From: Micromonospora parathelypteridis | GTDB lineage: Bacteria > Actinomycetota > Actinomycetes > Mycobacteriales > Micromonosporaceae | Direction: 5' to 3' | NCBI RefSeq assembly: GCF_014201145.1 | Contig: NZ_JACHDP010000001.1 | Location: forward strand, 3,596,001 to 3,660,000 | Length of the DNA stretch: 64,000 nucleotides | Shown here: positions 49,419 to 57,245 of the stretch, piece after piece | Layout of the letters: each line of letters begins with the position of its first letter | Position numbering within the stretch: the first letter of the stretch is position 1 | Program-made: the position numbers and the translations under genes | The notes under the pieces: generated by a model | The model's database searches: none | What the model saw: only the letters and a program-made list of their open reading frames with translations | What the model was told of the DNA's origin: nothing

Positions 49419-50429
49419 TCAGGCGTCGCTGGTGGTGATGAGCACCTTGCCCACCGTCGAGTCCTCCACCGCCTGGTGCGCGGCGGCCGTATCGGCCAGG
49501 GAGTAGTGGTGCAGCGGCAGGCCGGCGTCCGCGCCGACGCGGACGGCACCCTGGTTGGCCGCCGCGGCCACGTCCTTCACGCCCTGCGCCTTGGCCGCCC
49601 TCGGCTCCGTGTAGACCAGCACGAACTGCCAGCGCGCGTTCGGCGCCATCATCGCCCGGATCGGGATGCTCACCTCGCTCCCGCCGTCGTCGGCGTACAT
49701 GCAGACCGCGCCGCCGTGCCGCAGCACCTGCACGTCGATCGAGGCGTTGCGGGCGGGGGCCACCTCGACGATGGTGTGCACCCCGTCGGGGGCGATCTTG
49801 CGGACCTCCTCGACCACGTTCTGTTCCCGGTAGTTGATGACGTAGGAAGCGCCCGCCGCCGCCGCGAGCTGCGCCTTCTCCGCACTGCTAACCGTCGCGA
49901 CCACCGTGGCGTCAGCCCAACGGGCGAGCTGGATCGCGGCGTTGCCGACCGCACCCGCACCGCCCTGCACCAGCACGGTGTGGTCGGCCAGCGCACCGGC
50001 GCGCAGCGCGTCCGGCATGTACTCGCCGGCGGTGAGACAGCGGTGCGCGGTGAGGAACGGGATGCCCAGGGCAGCCCCCACCTCGAACGACGCGTCACCG
50101 AGGCGTACCGCCTGTCGGACCGGCACCAGCGTGTACTCCGCGGCGGTGCCCCACGGCCGCTGATAGGCCGCCTCCCAGATCCAGACGCGCTCGCCGATCA
50201 GCTCACGGTCGACCCCCTCGCCGACCGCCTCCACCACCCCCGCGCCGTCCTGTCCGGGGATCTGCCAGCCGTTCGGCGGGGAGTTGCGGCGGGACTTCCA
50301 GTCGGTCGGGTTCACCCCGGAGACCGCCATCCGCACCAGCACCTCGCCGGCACCCGGCTCCGGCACCGGCCGGTCGACCAGATCAAGCACCGAAGGGTCG
50401 CCGTTGCGCTCGTACACGATGGCCTTCAT
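49419..50429 (-). CDS. NADPH:quinone reductase, MDR family
   Basis: This 336-residue protein starts 'MKAIVYERNGDPSVLDLVDR', then the GroES-like half ('GEVLVRMAVSGVNPTDWKSR', 'GQDGAGVVEAVGEGVD', 'GERVWIWEA') and Rossmann half ('VLVQGGAGAVGNAAIQLARW'). Zinc ligands are missing, so it fits the zeta-crystallin/quinone-reductase group. It is a distant paralogue of the gene at 15641-16642. The ATG is 6 nt after TAGAGA, a weak leaderless -10. The HAD gene on its right lies 28 bp upstream. Confidence 0.9.
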   Translation of the reverse strand: MKAIVYERNGDPSVLDLVDRPVPEPGAGEVLVRMAVSGVNPTDWKSRRNSPPNGWQIPGQDGAGVVEAVGEGVDRELIGERVWIWEAAYQRPWGTAAEYTLVPVRQAVRLGDASFEVGAALGIPFLTAHRCLTAGEYMPDALRAGALADHTVLVQGGAGAVGNAAIQLARWADATVVATVSSAEKAQLAAAAGASYVINYREQNVVEEVRKIAPDGVHTIVEVAPARNASIDVQVLRHGGAVCMYADDGGSEVSIPIRAMMAPNARWQFVLVYTEPRAAKAQGVKDVAAAANQGAVRVGADAGLPLHHYSLADTAAAHQAVEDSTVGKVLITTSDA

Positions 50430-50457
50430 CCGTGGTCTCTACCCGGCTCGGCCCGCG

Positions 50458-51111
50458 TCAACCCAGGTCGTCCACCAGCTCCGGGGTCAGCTCACCGATC
50501 GCGCCCAGCGTCACCACGGCCAGCCGGGCGGCGTCCGGGTCGAGAGGGTACGAACCGTGCGGCACCGCCACCACCCGCATCCTCGCGGCGGCGGCCGAGC
50601 GCACCCCGTTGGAGGAGTCCTCCACGGCCACGCAGCGGGTCGGATCCATGTCGAGGCGCTGCGCGACGGTCAGGTACACGTCCGGCGCGGGCTTGCCCCG
50701 CTCGGTCTGCTCGGTGGAGAGGGTCGCGTCGAACGCGTCGGTCAGGCCGGTGGCGGCCAGCGCCGCCTCGATGAGCCGGGTCGGCGACGAGCTGGCCAAC
50801 CCCAGCGGCCACCGCGCGGCCAGCCGGCGCACGACCTCGTCGGCGCCGGCGATCAGCGGTACGTGGTCCCGGTAACGCCGGGTCATCTCCTCGACCACCT
50901 CGTCGGCGACCTGCGCCGCGGTGCGGTCAACGCCCAGCTCGCCGCTGAGGTAGTGGGCCCACTCTCCCGTGCTCATCCCCATCAGGCGGCGTTGCGTGTC
51001 CGGCTGCCACGTCCCGCCGTGCGCCGCCACGTACGCCCGGCGGACCTCCTCCCACACCGGCTCGGAATCCACGATCACGCCGTCCAGGTCGAAGACCACC
51101 GCATCTGCCAC
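50458..51111 (-). CDS. HAD-superfamily phosphatase (beta-phosphoglucomutase-like)
   Basis: This 217-residue enzyme has motif I 'AVVFDLDGVIVDSEPVWEEV' (DxDG), motif II 'LGLASSSPTRLIEAALAATG', motif III/IV 'GKPAPDVYLTVAQRL' and 'CVAVEDSSNGVRSAAAARM'. Subclass IA cap between them. Likely dephosphorylates a sugar phosphate, identity unknown. The open frame extends far upstream to 51969, but GTG 51111 ('VADAVVFDLDG') is preceded at 6 nt by CAGGAT, a leaderless -10. The SCO6745-type gene lies 32 bp upstream. Confidence 0.92.
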   Translation of the reverse strand: MADAVVFDLDGVIVDSEPVWEEVRRAYVAAHGGTWQPDTQRRLMGMSTGEWAHYLSGELGVDRTAAQVADEVVEEMTRRYRDHVPLIAGADEVVRRLAARWPLGLASSSPTRLIEAALAATGLTDAFDATLSTEQTERGKPAPDVYLTVAQRLDMDPTRCVAVEDSSNGVRSAAAARMRVVAVPHGSYPLDPDAARLAVVTLGAIGELTPELVDDLG

Positions 51112-51143
51112 GGGCCCATCCTGCCCGACCGGTGGGTGCCCGG

Positions 51144-52010
51144 TCAGCCGGGCAGCGCGGGCAGCCCGATCGGGCTCTCCGGCGGGATCGCCGCGTGGCA
51201 GGACCGGGCAATCGGCTCCAGCAGCTCGCGTAGCCGGTCGGTGCCGTCCTGGCCGAGTGCCTCCCACGGGTGCGCGGCAGCCCGGTCGGTGGCGTCCTCG
51301 ACGGCCTGGAACTCGGCCTGGCCGTGCTCGGTCGCCGTGCCGTCGGGGGTCAGCCAGCCCCGCTGCACCAGCCGCTCGTGGGCGGCGTGCCACTGCTCCT
51401 CGGTCCAGCCCCGGCCCAGCAGGTACTGCGGTGCCGTGCCGTCCGATGCCACCCGCCAGGCCAGCGTCTCCACCGGGTCCAGCCCGGCGGCCACCAGCGC
51501 CGCCACGTGCCCGTCGCCCCGGTGCTCGCGCAGCGTGGTGGCAGCCTGCCAGAGCTGAGCGAGGGGATATTCGCCGACCGGTTGCGCCGCGTTGACCGCG
51601 CCGAGCACCCGGCCGCCCGTCTGCACCGCCGAGGCGGCCCGGACCAACAGGTCGGCGGCCTCGGCCAGATGCGTCTCCGGCAGCTCGTAGGTCAGCTCGG
51701 CGAGCGCCTGCACCGCGCCGGTCAGGCGGGCGCGCAGCGCCTCCTGCGGGGTGGCCAGGCGCCACACCGCCGGCAGCGCGCGGGCCACCATCGGCGGCGC
51801 GAAGTTGAAGAAGACGGCGATCACCGGGGCGGCCTCTACGGCACCCAGCGGCGCGGCGCGACCGGCGAAGTAACCCCGCCAGTAGCCGCGCAACCCGACC
51901 GCCTCGTACGCGGCACGGGCCCGGGGGTGCAGGTAGGTGACCGCGTGCACCGGCTCGAAATGCGCCCACATCAACCGGGCGGTCCGCCCAGGCTCGTCCA
52001 GCGCCGTCAC
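51144..52010 (-). CDS. SCO6745-type helix-turn-helix-like protein
   Basis: This 288-residue protein starts 'VTALDEPGRTARLMWAHFEP' and has 'YLHPRARAAYEAVGLRGYWR', 'APLGAVEAAPVIAVFFNFAP', 'LGRGWTEEQWHAAHERLVQR' and 'GTATEHGQAEFQAVEDATDR', the pattern of the SCO6745 family (predicted winged-helix regulators of unknown role). GTG 52010 has GGAGG 5 nt upstream and is preferred over GTG 52043, which lies inside a perfect hairpin. Between it and the FKBP gene upstream are two terminator-like hairpins. Confidence 0.85.
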   Translation of the reverse strand: MTALDEPGRTARLMWAHFEPVHAVTYLHPRARAAYEAVGLRGYWRGYFAGRAAPLGAVEAAPVIAVFFNFAPPMVARALPAVWRLATPQEALRARLTGAVQALAELTYELPETHLAEAADLLVRAASAVQTGGRVLGAVNAAQPVGEYPLAQLWQAATTLREHRGDGHVAALVAAGLDPVETLAWRVASDGTAPQYLLGRGWTEEQWHAAHERLVQRGWLTPDGTATEHGQAEFQAVEDATDRAAAHPWEALGQDGTDRLRELLEPIARSCHAAIPPESPIGLPALPG

Positions 52011-52040
52011 ATGCACCTCCGCGTTGCGGTCCCGGATGCT

Positions 52041-52068
52041 CACCCCGGGCGGCGAACCGCCCGGGGTG
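52041..52068 (-). terminator. GC-rich hairpin between FKBP and SCO6745-type genes
   Basis: Perfect 12-bp stem CACCCCGGGCGG / CCGCCCGGGGTG with a CGAA loop. Confidence 0.65.
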
Positions 52069-52127
52069 ACGCCGAACCTACTGCCGCTGGGTGACGGGCC
52101 GGAAGCCCCATGTGAACAACTCCATCG

Positions 52128-52149
52128 CGCCCCGGCGACAACCGGGGCG
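52128..52149 (-). terminator. hairpin downstream of FKBP gene
   Basis: Stem CGCCCCGG / CCGGGGCG with a 6-nt loop, 12 nt after the FKBP stop on the minus strand. Confidence 0.6.
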
Positions 52150-52160
52150 ATCCGGACAGG

Positions 52161-52841
52161 TCACTGGGCGGCGAGCACGTCCACCACGAAGCGCAGCGGG
52201 CCGGTCGGGCGCCCACCGGCGGCGGCGGCGTCGTTGCCGTACGCCAGCTCGCCCGGGATGTCGAGCTGCACCCGGCTGCCCACGGTCACGCCGACCAGAC
52301 CCTGGTCCCAACCGGGGATGACCTGACCCACGCCGATCGGGAAGGAGGCCGGCTGGCCGGAGCTCCAGGAGGAGTCGAACTCCTTGCCGTCCTTGTAGAA
52401 CACGCCCAGGTAGTTGGTGGTGATGGTCTGACCCTTCTGCACCGCCGGGCCGGTCCCCTTGATCAGCGGGGTGACCGTGAGCTTCTTGAGGTCACCCTTG
52501 CCCGCCTCCACCGTCGGCTTGCTGCCCAGCGCCGGGTCGGCGCCTGCCGGCAGCTGCGGGGCGGGGGGCGCGCCGGCCGCGTCGGGGGCCGGGGCCGAGG
52601 CGGACGGGGTCGCGTCGGCCTGGGTCTTGGGCTTGTCGTCGCCCCCGCCGATCGCCACGAAGACACCGATCAGCACCGCGGCCACGGCGACGGCGGCGAG
52701 GCTGCTGATCACCGCGTTGCGCTTCCGCCTCCGGTCGGCCGCCTTCTTCGCTGCCAACTGGGCGGCCAGCCGGCGGCCCGACTTGGTCGCCGGGCTCTGG
52801 TCCTGGCCTGCCGACCGGTTCTGCTGCGTCCGCTCGCTCAC
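52161..52841 (-). CDS. membrane-anchored FKBP-type peptidyl-prolyl isomerase
   Basis: This 226-residue protein has a charged N-terminus, one membrane helix ('AVISSLAAVAVAAVLIGVFV'), an Ala/Pro linker, and an FKBP domain: 'VTPLIKGTGPAVQKGQTITT', 'NYLGVFYKDGKEFDSSWSSG', 'GQVIPGWDQGLVGVTVGSRV', 'LDIPGELAYGNDAAAAGG'. It speeds proline isomerisation of proteins outside the membrane. GTG 52841 has AGGGAG about 9 nt upstream; earlier frame to 52949 lacks coding character. Confidence 0.92.
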   Translation of the reverse strand: MSERTQQNRSAGQDQSPATKSGRRLAAQLAAKKAADRRRKRNAVISSLAAVAVAAVLIGVFVAIGGGDDKPKTQADATPSASAPAPDAAGAPPAPQLPAGADPALGSKPTVEAGKGDLKKLTVTPLIKGTGPAVQKGQTITTNYLGVFYKDGKEFDSSWSSGQPASFPIGVGQVIPGWDQGLVGVTVGSRVQLDIPGELAYGNDAAAAGGRPTGPLRFVVDVLAAQ

Positions 52842-52987
52842 GTCGTCGACTCCCTGATGCGAAGGTGTGCCGGCACCCGGTGCCGGGGGGAAGGCCGACG
52901 CACACGGTACCCGCACCGCGGCCCCCTGTGCCTGCCGCGGACCCGCCAAATCGCCCAGGACAGCAGTACCGAGGCCTGCGCGGGCGG

Positions 52988-53626
52988 TTATTCCGGGACC
53001 ACCATGAAGTCGGTCACGAACGACGTCACCCGGCCGTCGGCGGCCCGCCCGATCCAGGTGCCGTAGCAGCCGTCGCCCCAGCCGGTGGCCACGGTCACCA
53101 CGTTGGCGCCGCTGGCCTCGTCCAGAACAGCGGTGATCAGCCCCGGGACCGGCGACGCGGGCAACTCGGCCGGGATGAAGACCTCCTCGACCCGGTCTTC
53201 GTCCCAGCCCTCCAGGGCGGCGAGCGCCGTCGGGTCGGCGAGGGTGCCGGCGCCCGCGTCCACCCCGTACCCGAAGTAGTCGTCCGCGCCGAGCGTGGCG
53301 ATGTCCTGGTCGCCAGCGACGGCCAGCTCCCAGCGGGTGGTCGGCTCGTCGGAGACCACCAGCTCCAGTGCGGCCACCCGCCGGTCCACCTCGGCGTCCT
53401 CGCGGAGCACCACGGCCACCCAGGCGCGCGCGGAATGCCGCCCCGGCGGCACGGTCACCGTGAACGGCTCGGCCTCCGGGCAGACCAGCGGGTCACACCC
53501 GACCACCCGGCCGGTCGGCAACACGATGTCGCCCACCGGGTGGGCCTCGATCAGGTACGCGCCATGCTCATCGGTGAAGCGGGCACCGGGCGTCAGCAAC
53601 CGGTCCAGATCAGGGGTGTACGGCAT
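52988..53626 (-). CDS. DUF4241 family protein
   Basis: This 212-residue protein carries the DUF4241 layout: 'GDIVLPTGRVVGCDPLVCPE', 'VTVPPGRHSARAWVAVVLRE', 'AALELVVSDEPTTRWELAVA', 'YGVDAGAGTLADPTALAALE' and 'VTVATGWGDGCYGTWIGRAA'. The function of the family is unknown. The ATG has GGAGCC upstream. It is located between the FKBP and Ku genes, all on the minus strand. Confidence 0.85.
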   Translation of the reverse strand: MPYTPDLDRLLTPGARFTDEHGAYLIEAHPVGDIVLPTGRVVGCDPLVCPEAEPFTVTVPPGRHSARAWVAVVLREDAEVDRRVAALELVVSDEPTTRWELAVAGDQDIATLGADDYFGYGVDAGAGTLADPTALAALEGWDEDRVEEVFIPAELPASPVPGLITAVLDEASGANVVTVATGWGDGCYGTWIGRAADGRVTSFVTDFMVVPE

Positions 53627-53699
53627 GAGGGCTCCTCCGGTGACCAGCGGCCGGCGGAGCGTACCCGGCCCGGCGGACACCGCCGTCGCTGCCGTACGG

Positions 53700-54728
53700 T
53701 CAGGCGCTCTTGCGGGGTGCGGTCTTGCGCGCGGCCGTCTTCTTCGCCGGCTCGGCCTTCTTCGCGGTGGTCTTCTTGGCGGCCGTCTTCTTCGCCGGCT
53801 CGGCGGTCTTCTTCTCGGCGGTCTTCTTCGCCGCTGTCTTCTTCGCCGGTGCCTTGGCCGCCTTCTTCTCGGCCGCCTTCTTGGCCGACCGGGCCGACGA
53901 GATGGGTGTCGGCTCGCCGCCACCGCCACCACCGCGTGCGGGTTGCTCGCCCCGGGCAGCCTTGGCGCGCTCCACCGAGGCCTTCAACGCGGCCATCAGG
54001 TCCACCGCGGCGGCCGGCGCCTCCTCGGCCTCCTCGGGCTGGACGACCTCCCGGCCCTCCACCTTGGCGTCGATGACCTCCTGCAGCGCCGCCCGGTAGT
54101 CGTCGGTGAAGACGTCCGGCTCGAACTCGCCGGTCATCGAGTCGATCAGGGAGCTGGCCATCGCCAGTTCCGGCGGGCGCACCTTGAGGTCCTCGTCGAG
54201 GAAACCGAAACCCGGGTTACGGATCTCGTCCGGCCAGAGCATGGTGTTGAGCAGCAGCACACCCTCGCGGACCCGGAGCGTGGCGAGCTGCTCCCGCTGG
54301 CGCAGCGCCACCTTGACGATGGCCACCCGCTCCGAGTCGATCAGCGCGTCGCGCAGCAGCACGTACGGCTTGGTCGCCGTGCCCTCCGGCTCCAGGAAGT
54401 ACGCCTTGTTGTAGAGGATCGGGTCGACCTGCTCGGCCGGGACGAACTCCAGCACGTCGATCGCGCGTGAGCTGGTCAGCGGCAGGTCGGCGAAATCCTC
54501 GTCGGTGAGGATCACCATCTCGCCGCCGCCGATGTCGTAGCCCTTGGCGATGTCGTCGTAGGTGACCTCCTCGCCGCAGACCGAGCAGGTGCGCTTGTAG
54601 CGGATCCGGCCGCCGTCCTCACGGTGCACCTGGTGGAACCGAATGTCCTTCTCCTCGGTCGCGGAGTAGAGCTTCACCCCGATCGAGACGAGCCCGAACG
54701 ACACGGCTCCCTTCCAGATGGCACGCAT
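53700..54728 (-). CDS. ku: Ku protein, non-homologous end joining
   Basis: This 342-residue homodimeric DNA-end-binding protein starts 'MRAIWKGAVSFGLVSIGVKL', and shows 'HREDGGRIRYKRTCSVCGEE', 'AIDVLEFVPAEQVDPILYNK' and 'YFLEPEGTATKPYVLLRDAL'. The core ends near residue 255. The C-terminus is a ~75-residue Lys/Ala/Pro-rich tail ('AKKTAAKKTAEKKTAEPAKK'), as in long Streptomyces-type Ku proteins, which helps DNA binding. It lies divergent from the LigD ligase gene, with 85 bp between. GGGAG upstream of the ATG. Confidence 0.95.
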   Translation of the reverse strand: MRAIWKGAVSFGLVSIGVKLYSATEEKDIRFHQVHREDGGRIRYKRTCSVCGEEVTYDDIAKGYDIGGGEMVILTDEDFADLPLTSSRAIDVLEFVPAEQVDPILYNKAYFLEPEGTATKPYVLLRDALIDSERVAIVKVALRQREQLATLRVREGVLLLNTMLWPDEIRNPGFGFLDEDLKVRPPELAMASSLIDSMTGEFEPDVFTDDYRAALQEVIDAKVEGREVVQPEEAEEAPAAAVDLMAALKASVERAKAARGEQPARGGGGGGEPTPISSARSAKKAAEKKAAKAPAKKTAAKKTAEKKTAEPAKKTAAKKTTAKKAEPAKKTAARKTAPRKSA

Positions 54729-54801
54729 CCTGCGCTCCCTTCGCTGGTATCGACCATGCTCGCATCCGAAAGAACCTGACGCGAGGTGTTCGGCCTGCTA
54801 C

Positions 54802-54807
54802 TACAGT
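54802..54807 (+). promoter_or_regulatory. -10 of leaderless ligD ligase promoter
   Basis: TACAGT exactly 6 nt before GTG 54814 in a divergent region 85 bp long. No convincing -35 at 17 nt; TGACGC at 54777-54782 is 19 nt away. Confidence 0.45.
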
Positions 54808-54813
54808 CGGGTC

Positions 54814-55755
54814 GTGCCCGGCGCGCCGCTCAAGCCGATGCTCGCGATGACCGGGCCGCTCCCGGCGGGTGACGGCTGGGCGTACGAGTTCAAGTGGGAC
54901 GGGGTCCGCGCGCTCGCCGACATCTCCGGCGGTGGTCAGCACCTGTACGCCCGCTCCGGCGTGGAGATCACCGCCGCGTACCCGGAGCTGGCCACTCTGC
55001 CCGAGCAGGTCGACGACGCGTTGCTCGACGGCGAGGTGGTGCTGTTGGGGGAGGGCGGTCAGCCGTCGTTCACCGCGTTGGCCGAGCGGATGCACGTGCG
55101 GGACCGGAACAAGGCGGCCCGGTTGGCCGCGGTCATGCCGGTCACGTACATGATCTTCGACTTGCTGAGGTTGAACGGCGACGACCTGACCGGCTGGTCG
55201 TACGAGCGACGCCGCGAGGCCCTGGAAGGGCTCGCGCTCGGCGGCGCCCGGTGGGCGGTGCCGCCGATGTTCGCCGACGGCCCGGCGACCTACGACGCGG
55301 CCGGCGAGCACGGTCTGGAAGGCGTGATGGCCAAGCGGGTAGCCGCCGTCTACCGCCCGGGGGTGCGCTCTCCGGACTGGGTGAAGGTCAAGCTGGAGGT
55401 GACCGGCGACTTCGTCATCGGCGGCTGGCGGCCGGGCGCGCGCCGGATCGGCGGGCTGCTGGTCGGGGTGCCCGGCCCGGACGGCCGGTTGATCTACCGG
55501 GGTCGGGTGGGCGGCGGGATCGGCGCCGCCATCGAACGGCAACTCCTCGCCGAGCTGGAGCCGCTGCGCTCCGGCGTGTCACCGTTCGCGCCGGGTGTGC
55601 CGCGCGAGGATGCCCGGAGCGCCATCTGGGTAAGCCCCCGGGTGGTGGTGGAGGTGAAGTACGGCCAACGCACCCCCGACGGCCGGCTGCGCTTCCCCCG
55701 GGTGCTGCGGTTGCGTCCGGACAAGCCTCCGGAGGAGGTCGACGATGCCGGCTGA
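54814..55755 (+). CDS. ligD: LigD-type ATP-dependent DNA ligase
   Basis: This 313-residue DNA ligase has motif I 'YEFKWDGVRALADI' with nucleophile Lys27, 'ALLDGEVVLLGEGGQPSFTA' (III), 'VMPVTYMIFDLLRLNGDDLT', 'HGLEGVMAKRVAAVYRPGVR' (IV) and 'DWVKVKLEVTGDFVIGGWRP' (V), then an OB-fold domain. It lacks the 3'-phosphoesterase and polymerase domains that are fused in mycobacterial LigD. Polymerase is the next gene, overlapping by 11 bp, while Ku runs divergently. Together they form a split non-homologous end-joining system. Confidence 0.95.
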   Translation: MPGAPLKPMLAMTGPLPAGDGWAYEFKWDGVRALADISGGGQHLYARSGVEITAAYPELATLPEQVDDALLDGEVVLLGEGGQPSFTALAERMHVRDRNKAARLAAVMPVTYMIFDLLRLNGDDLTGWSYERRREALEGLALGGARWAVPPMFADGPATYDAAGEHGLEGVMAKRVAAVYRPGVRSPDWVKVKLEVTGDFVIGGWRPGARRIGGLLVGVPGPDGRLIYRGRVGGGIGAAIERQLLAELEPLRSGVSPFAPGVPREDARSAIWVSPRVVVEVKYGQRTPDGRLRFPRVLRLRPDKPPEEVDDAG

Positions 55756-56659
55756 GCGGCTGAGGGTGGACGTCGAGGGTCGCCCGCTGGAGCTGTCCAA
55801 CCTGGACAAGGTGCTCTATCCGGCGGCCGGCTTCACCAAGGGCGAGGTGATCGACTACTACACGCGGATCTCGCCGGTGCTGCTGCCGCACCTGCGGGAC
55901 CGACCGGTCACCCGGATCCGCTTCCCCAACGGGGTGGACGACAAGTCGTTCTTCGAGAAGAACACGCCGGCGGCGACCCCGGACTGGGTACGCGTGGAGA
56001 ATCTGCCCGCCCCCGGGTCGACCAAGGGCCGGGAGACCATCGACTACGTGGTCGCCGACGATCTCCCCACCCTGGTGTGGCTGGCCAACCTGGCCGCGCT
56101 GGAGCTGCACACGCCGCAGTGGAAGGTCGGCGAGCACCCGGACATGCTGGTGGTCGACCTGGACCCGGGGCCGCCGGCCGGGCTCGCCGAGTGTTGCCCG
56201 GTGGCGGTGTTGATGCGCGACCGCCTCGCTCTCGACGGGGTCGAGTCGTACCCGAAGACGTCGGGCAAGAAGGGCATGCAGCTCTGCTGCCCGATTGCCG
56301 GCACTCAGTCCTCCGATGACGTCTCCACCTACGCCCGGCGGATCGCGCAGGAGTTGGAGCAGGCCCACCCGAAGCTGATCGTGTCGAAGATGGCGAAGAA
56401 CCTGCGCCCCGGCAAGGTCTTCATCGACTGGAGTCAGAACAACGCGGCGAAGACGACGGTGGCGCCGTACTCGCTGCGAGCCCAGTCGGTGCCATCGGTG
56501 TCGACGCCGCTGACCTGGGACGAGGTCGAGGCCGGCGCCCGCGGCCGGAAGCCGGCCGTCCGCCAGTTCGTCGCCGCCGAGGTCCTGGCCCGGGTCGAGG
56601 AGTACGACGACCTGCTCGCTCCACTGCTGGACGGCGGCCCGGAACTGCCGGTGCGCTGA
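55745..56659 (+). CDS. ligD: LigD-type polymerase/primase (PolDom)
   Basis: This 304-residue archaeo-eukaryotic-primase-type polymerase adds nucleotides (often rNTPs) at breaks. It shows 'LSNLDKVLYPAAGFTKGEVI', 'DRPVTRIRFPNGVDDKSFFE', 'VVADDLPTLVWLANLAALEL', 'MLVVDLDPGPPAGLAECC' with metal ligands Asp138 and Asp140, and 'SYPKTSGKKGMQLCCPI'. It overlaps the ligase gene and would act with it and Ku. No separate nuclease domain gene is seen. Confidence 0.95.
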   Translation: MPAERLRVDVEGRPLELSNLDKVLYPAAGFTKGEVIDYYTRISPVLLPHLRDRPVTRIRFPNGVDDKSFFEKNTPAATPDWVRVENLPAPGSTKGRETIDYVVADDLPTLVWLANLAALELHTPQWKVGEHPDMLVVDLDPGPPAGLAECCPVAVLMRDRLALDGVESYPKTSGKKGMQLCCPIAGTQSSDDVSTYARRIAQELEQAHPKLIVSKMAKNLRPGKVFIDWSQNNAAKTTVAPYSLRAQSVPSVSTPLTWDEVEAGARGRKPAVRQFVAAEVLARVEEYDDLLAPLLDGGPELPVR

Positions 56660-56667
56660 CGGCTGCC

Positions 56668-56698
56668 GACAACTTCCGGGAGACGTGACAACCTCCGG
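56668..56698 (+). promoter_or_regulatory. direct repeat upstream of the SigE-type sigma gene
   Basis: GACAACTTCCGG (56668-56679) and GACAACCTCCGG (56687-56698) are 12-bp near-identical units spaced 19 bp, ending at the first possible start codon. They may be promoter or autoregulator recognition elements. Confidence 0.4.
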
Positions 56699-57240
56699 TG
56701 ACCTACCGGCGTGTAAGGCGCGTGACCGACCAACAGAACCCACTTTCCGCGGCGGACCGGTCCTACGTCGCGTTCGTCGAGGTGGCGTGGCAGCGACATA
56801 TCCGGCTGGCCATGCTGCTCAGCGGCGACCGGTGGCGAGCCGAGGAGCTGCTCCAGGACAGCCTGGTCAAGGTCTACGAGCGGTGGCGGCGGCTGTCCCG
56901 GCTCGGTGACCCACACGCCTACCTACGCCGGGCCCTGGTCAACAACCACACGTCCAGTTGGCGGCGGCGTCGACGCGAGAGTCTCTTCGCGGACGTCCCC
57001 GACCGGGCCACCCCGGCGGACGTCATCGGCCCGGACGCGGTCGTCCTGCGCCGGGCGCTGATGTCGCTGACGGCGAAGCAGCGAGCGGTGGTGGTGCTCC
57101 GCCACTACGAGGACCTGAGCGAGCGCGAGGTCGCCCAGGTGCTGGGTTGTTCGCTCGGCACGGTCAAGAGCCAGAACGCCCGCGCGCTGGGCAAGCTTCG
57201 CCACCTCCTTGAAGAATCCTTCGACCCGGTAAGCAGGTGA
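56698..57240 (+). CDS. SigE-family (ECF) RNA polymerase sigma factor
   Basis: This 180-residue sigma factor has region 2 ('YVAFVEVAWQRHIRLAMLLS', 'AEELLQDSLVKVYERW') and region 4 ('LTAKQRAVVVLRHYEDLSER', 'EVAQVLGCSLGTVKSQNARA'). SigE-family members (TIGR02983) are abundant in Micromonosporaceae. Two start choices are GTG 56698 and GTG 56725; the second has AAGG close upstream. It overlaps the start region of a membrane protein that may act as its anti-sigma partner. Confidence 0.9.
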   Translation: MTYRRVRRVTDQQNPLSAADRSYVAFVEVAWQRHIRLAMLLSGDRWRAEELLQDSLVKVYERWRRLSRLGDPHAYLRRALVNNHTSSWRRRRRESLFADVPDRATPADVIGPDAVVLRRALMSLTAKQRAVVVLRHYEDLSEREVAQVLGCSLGTVKSQNARALGKLRHLLEESFDPVSR

Positions 57241-57245
57241 TAGTC

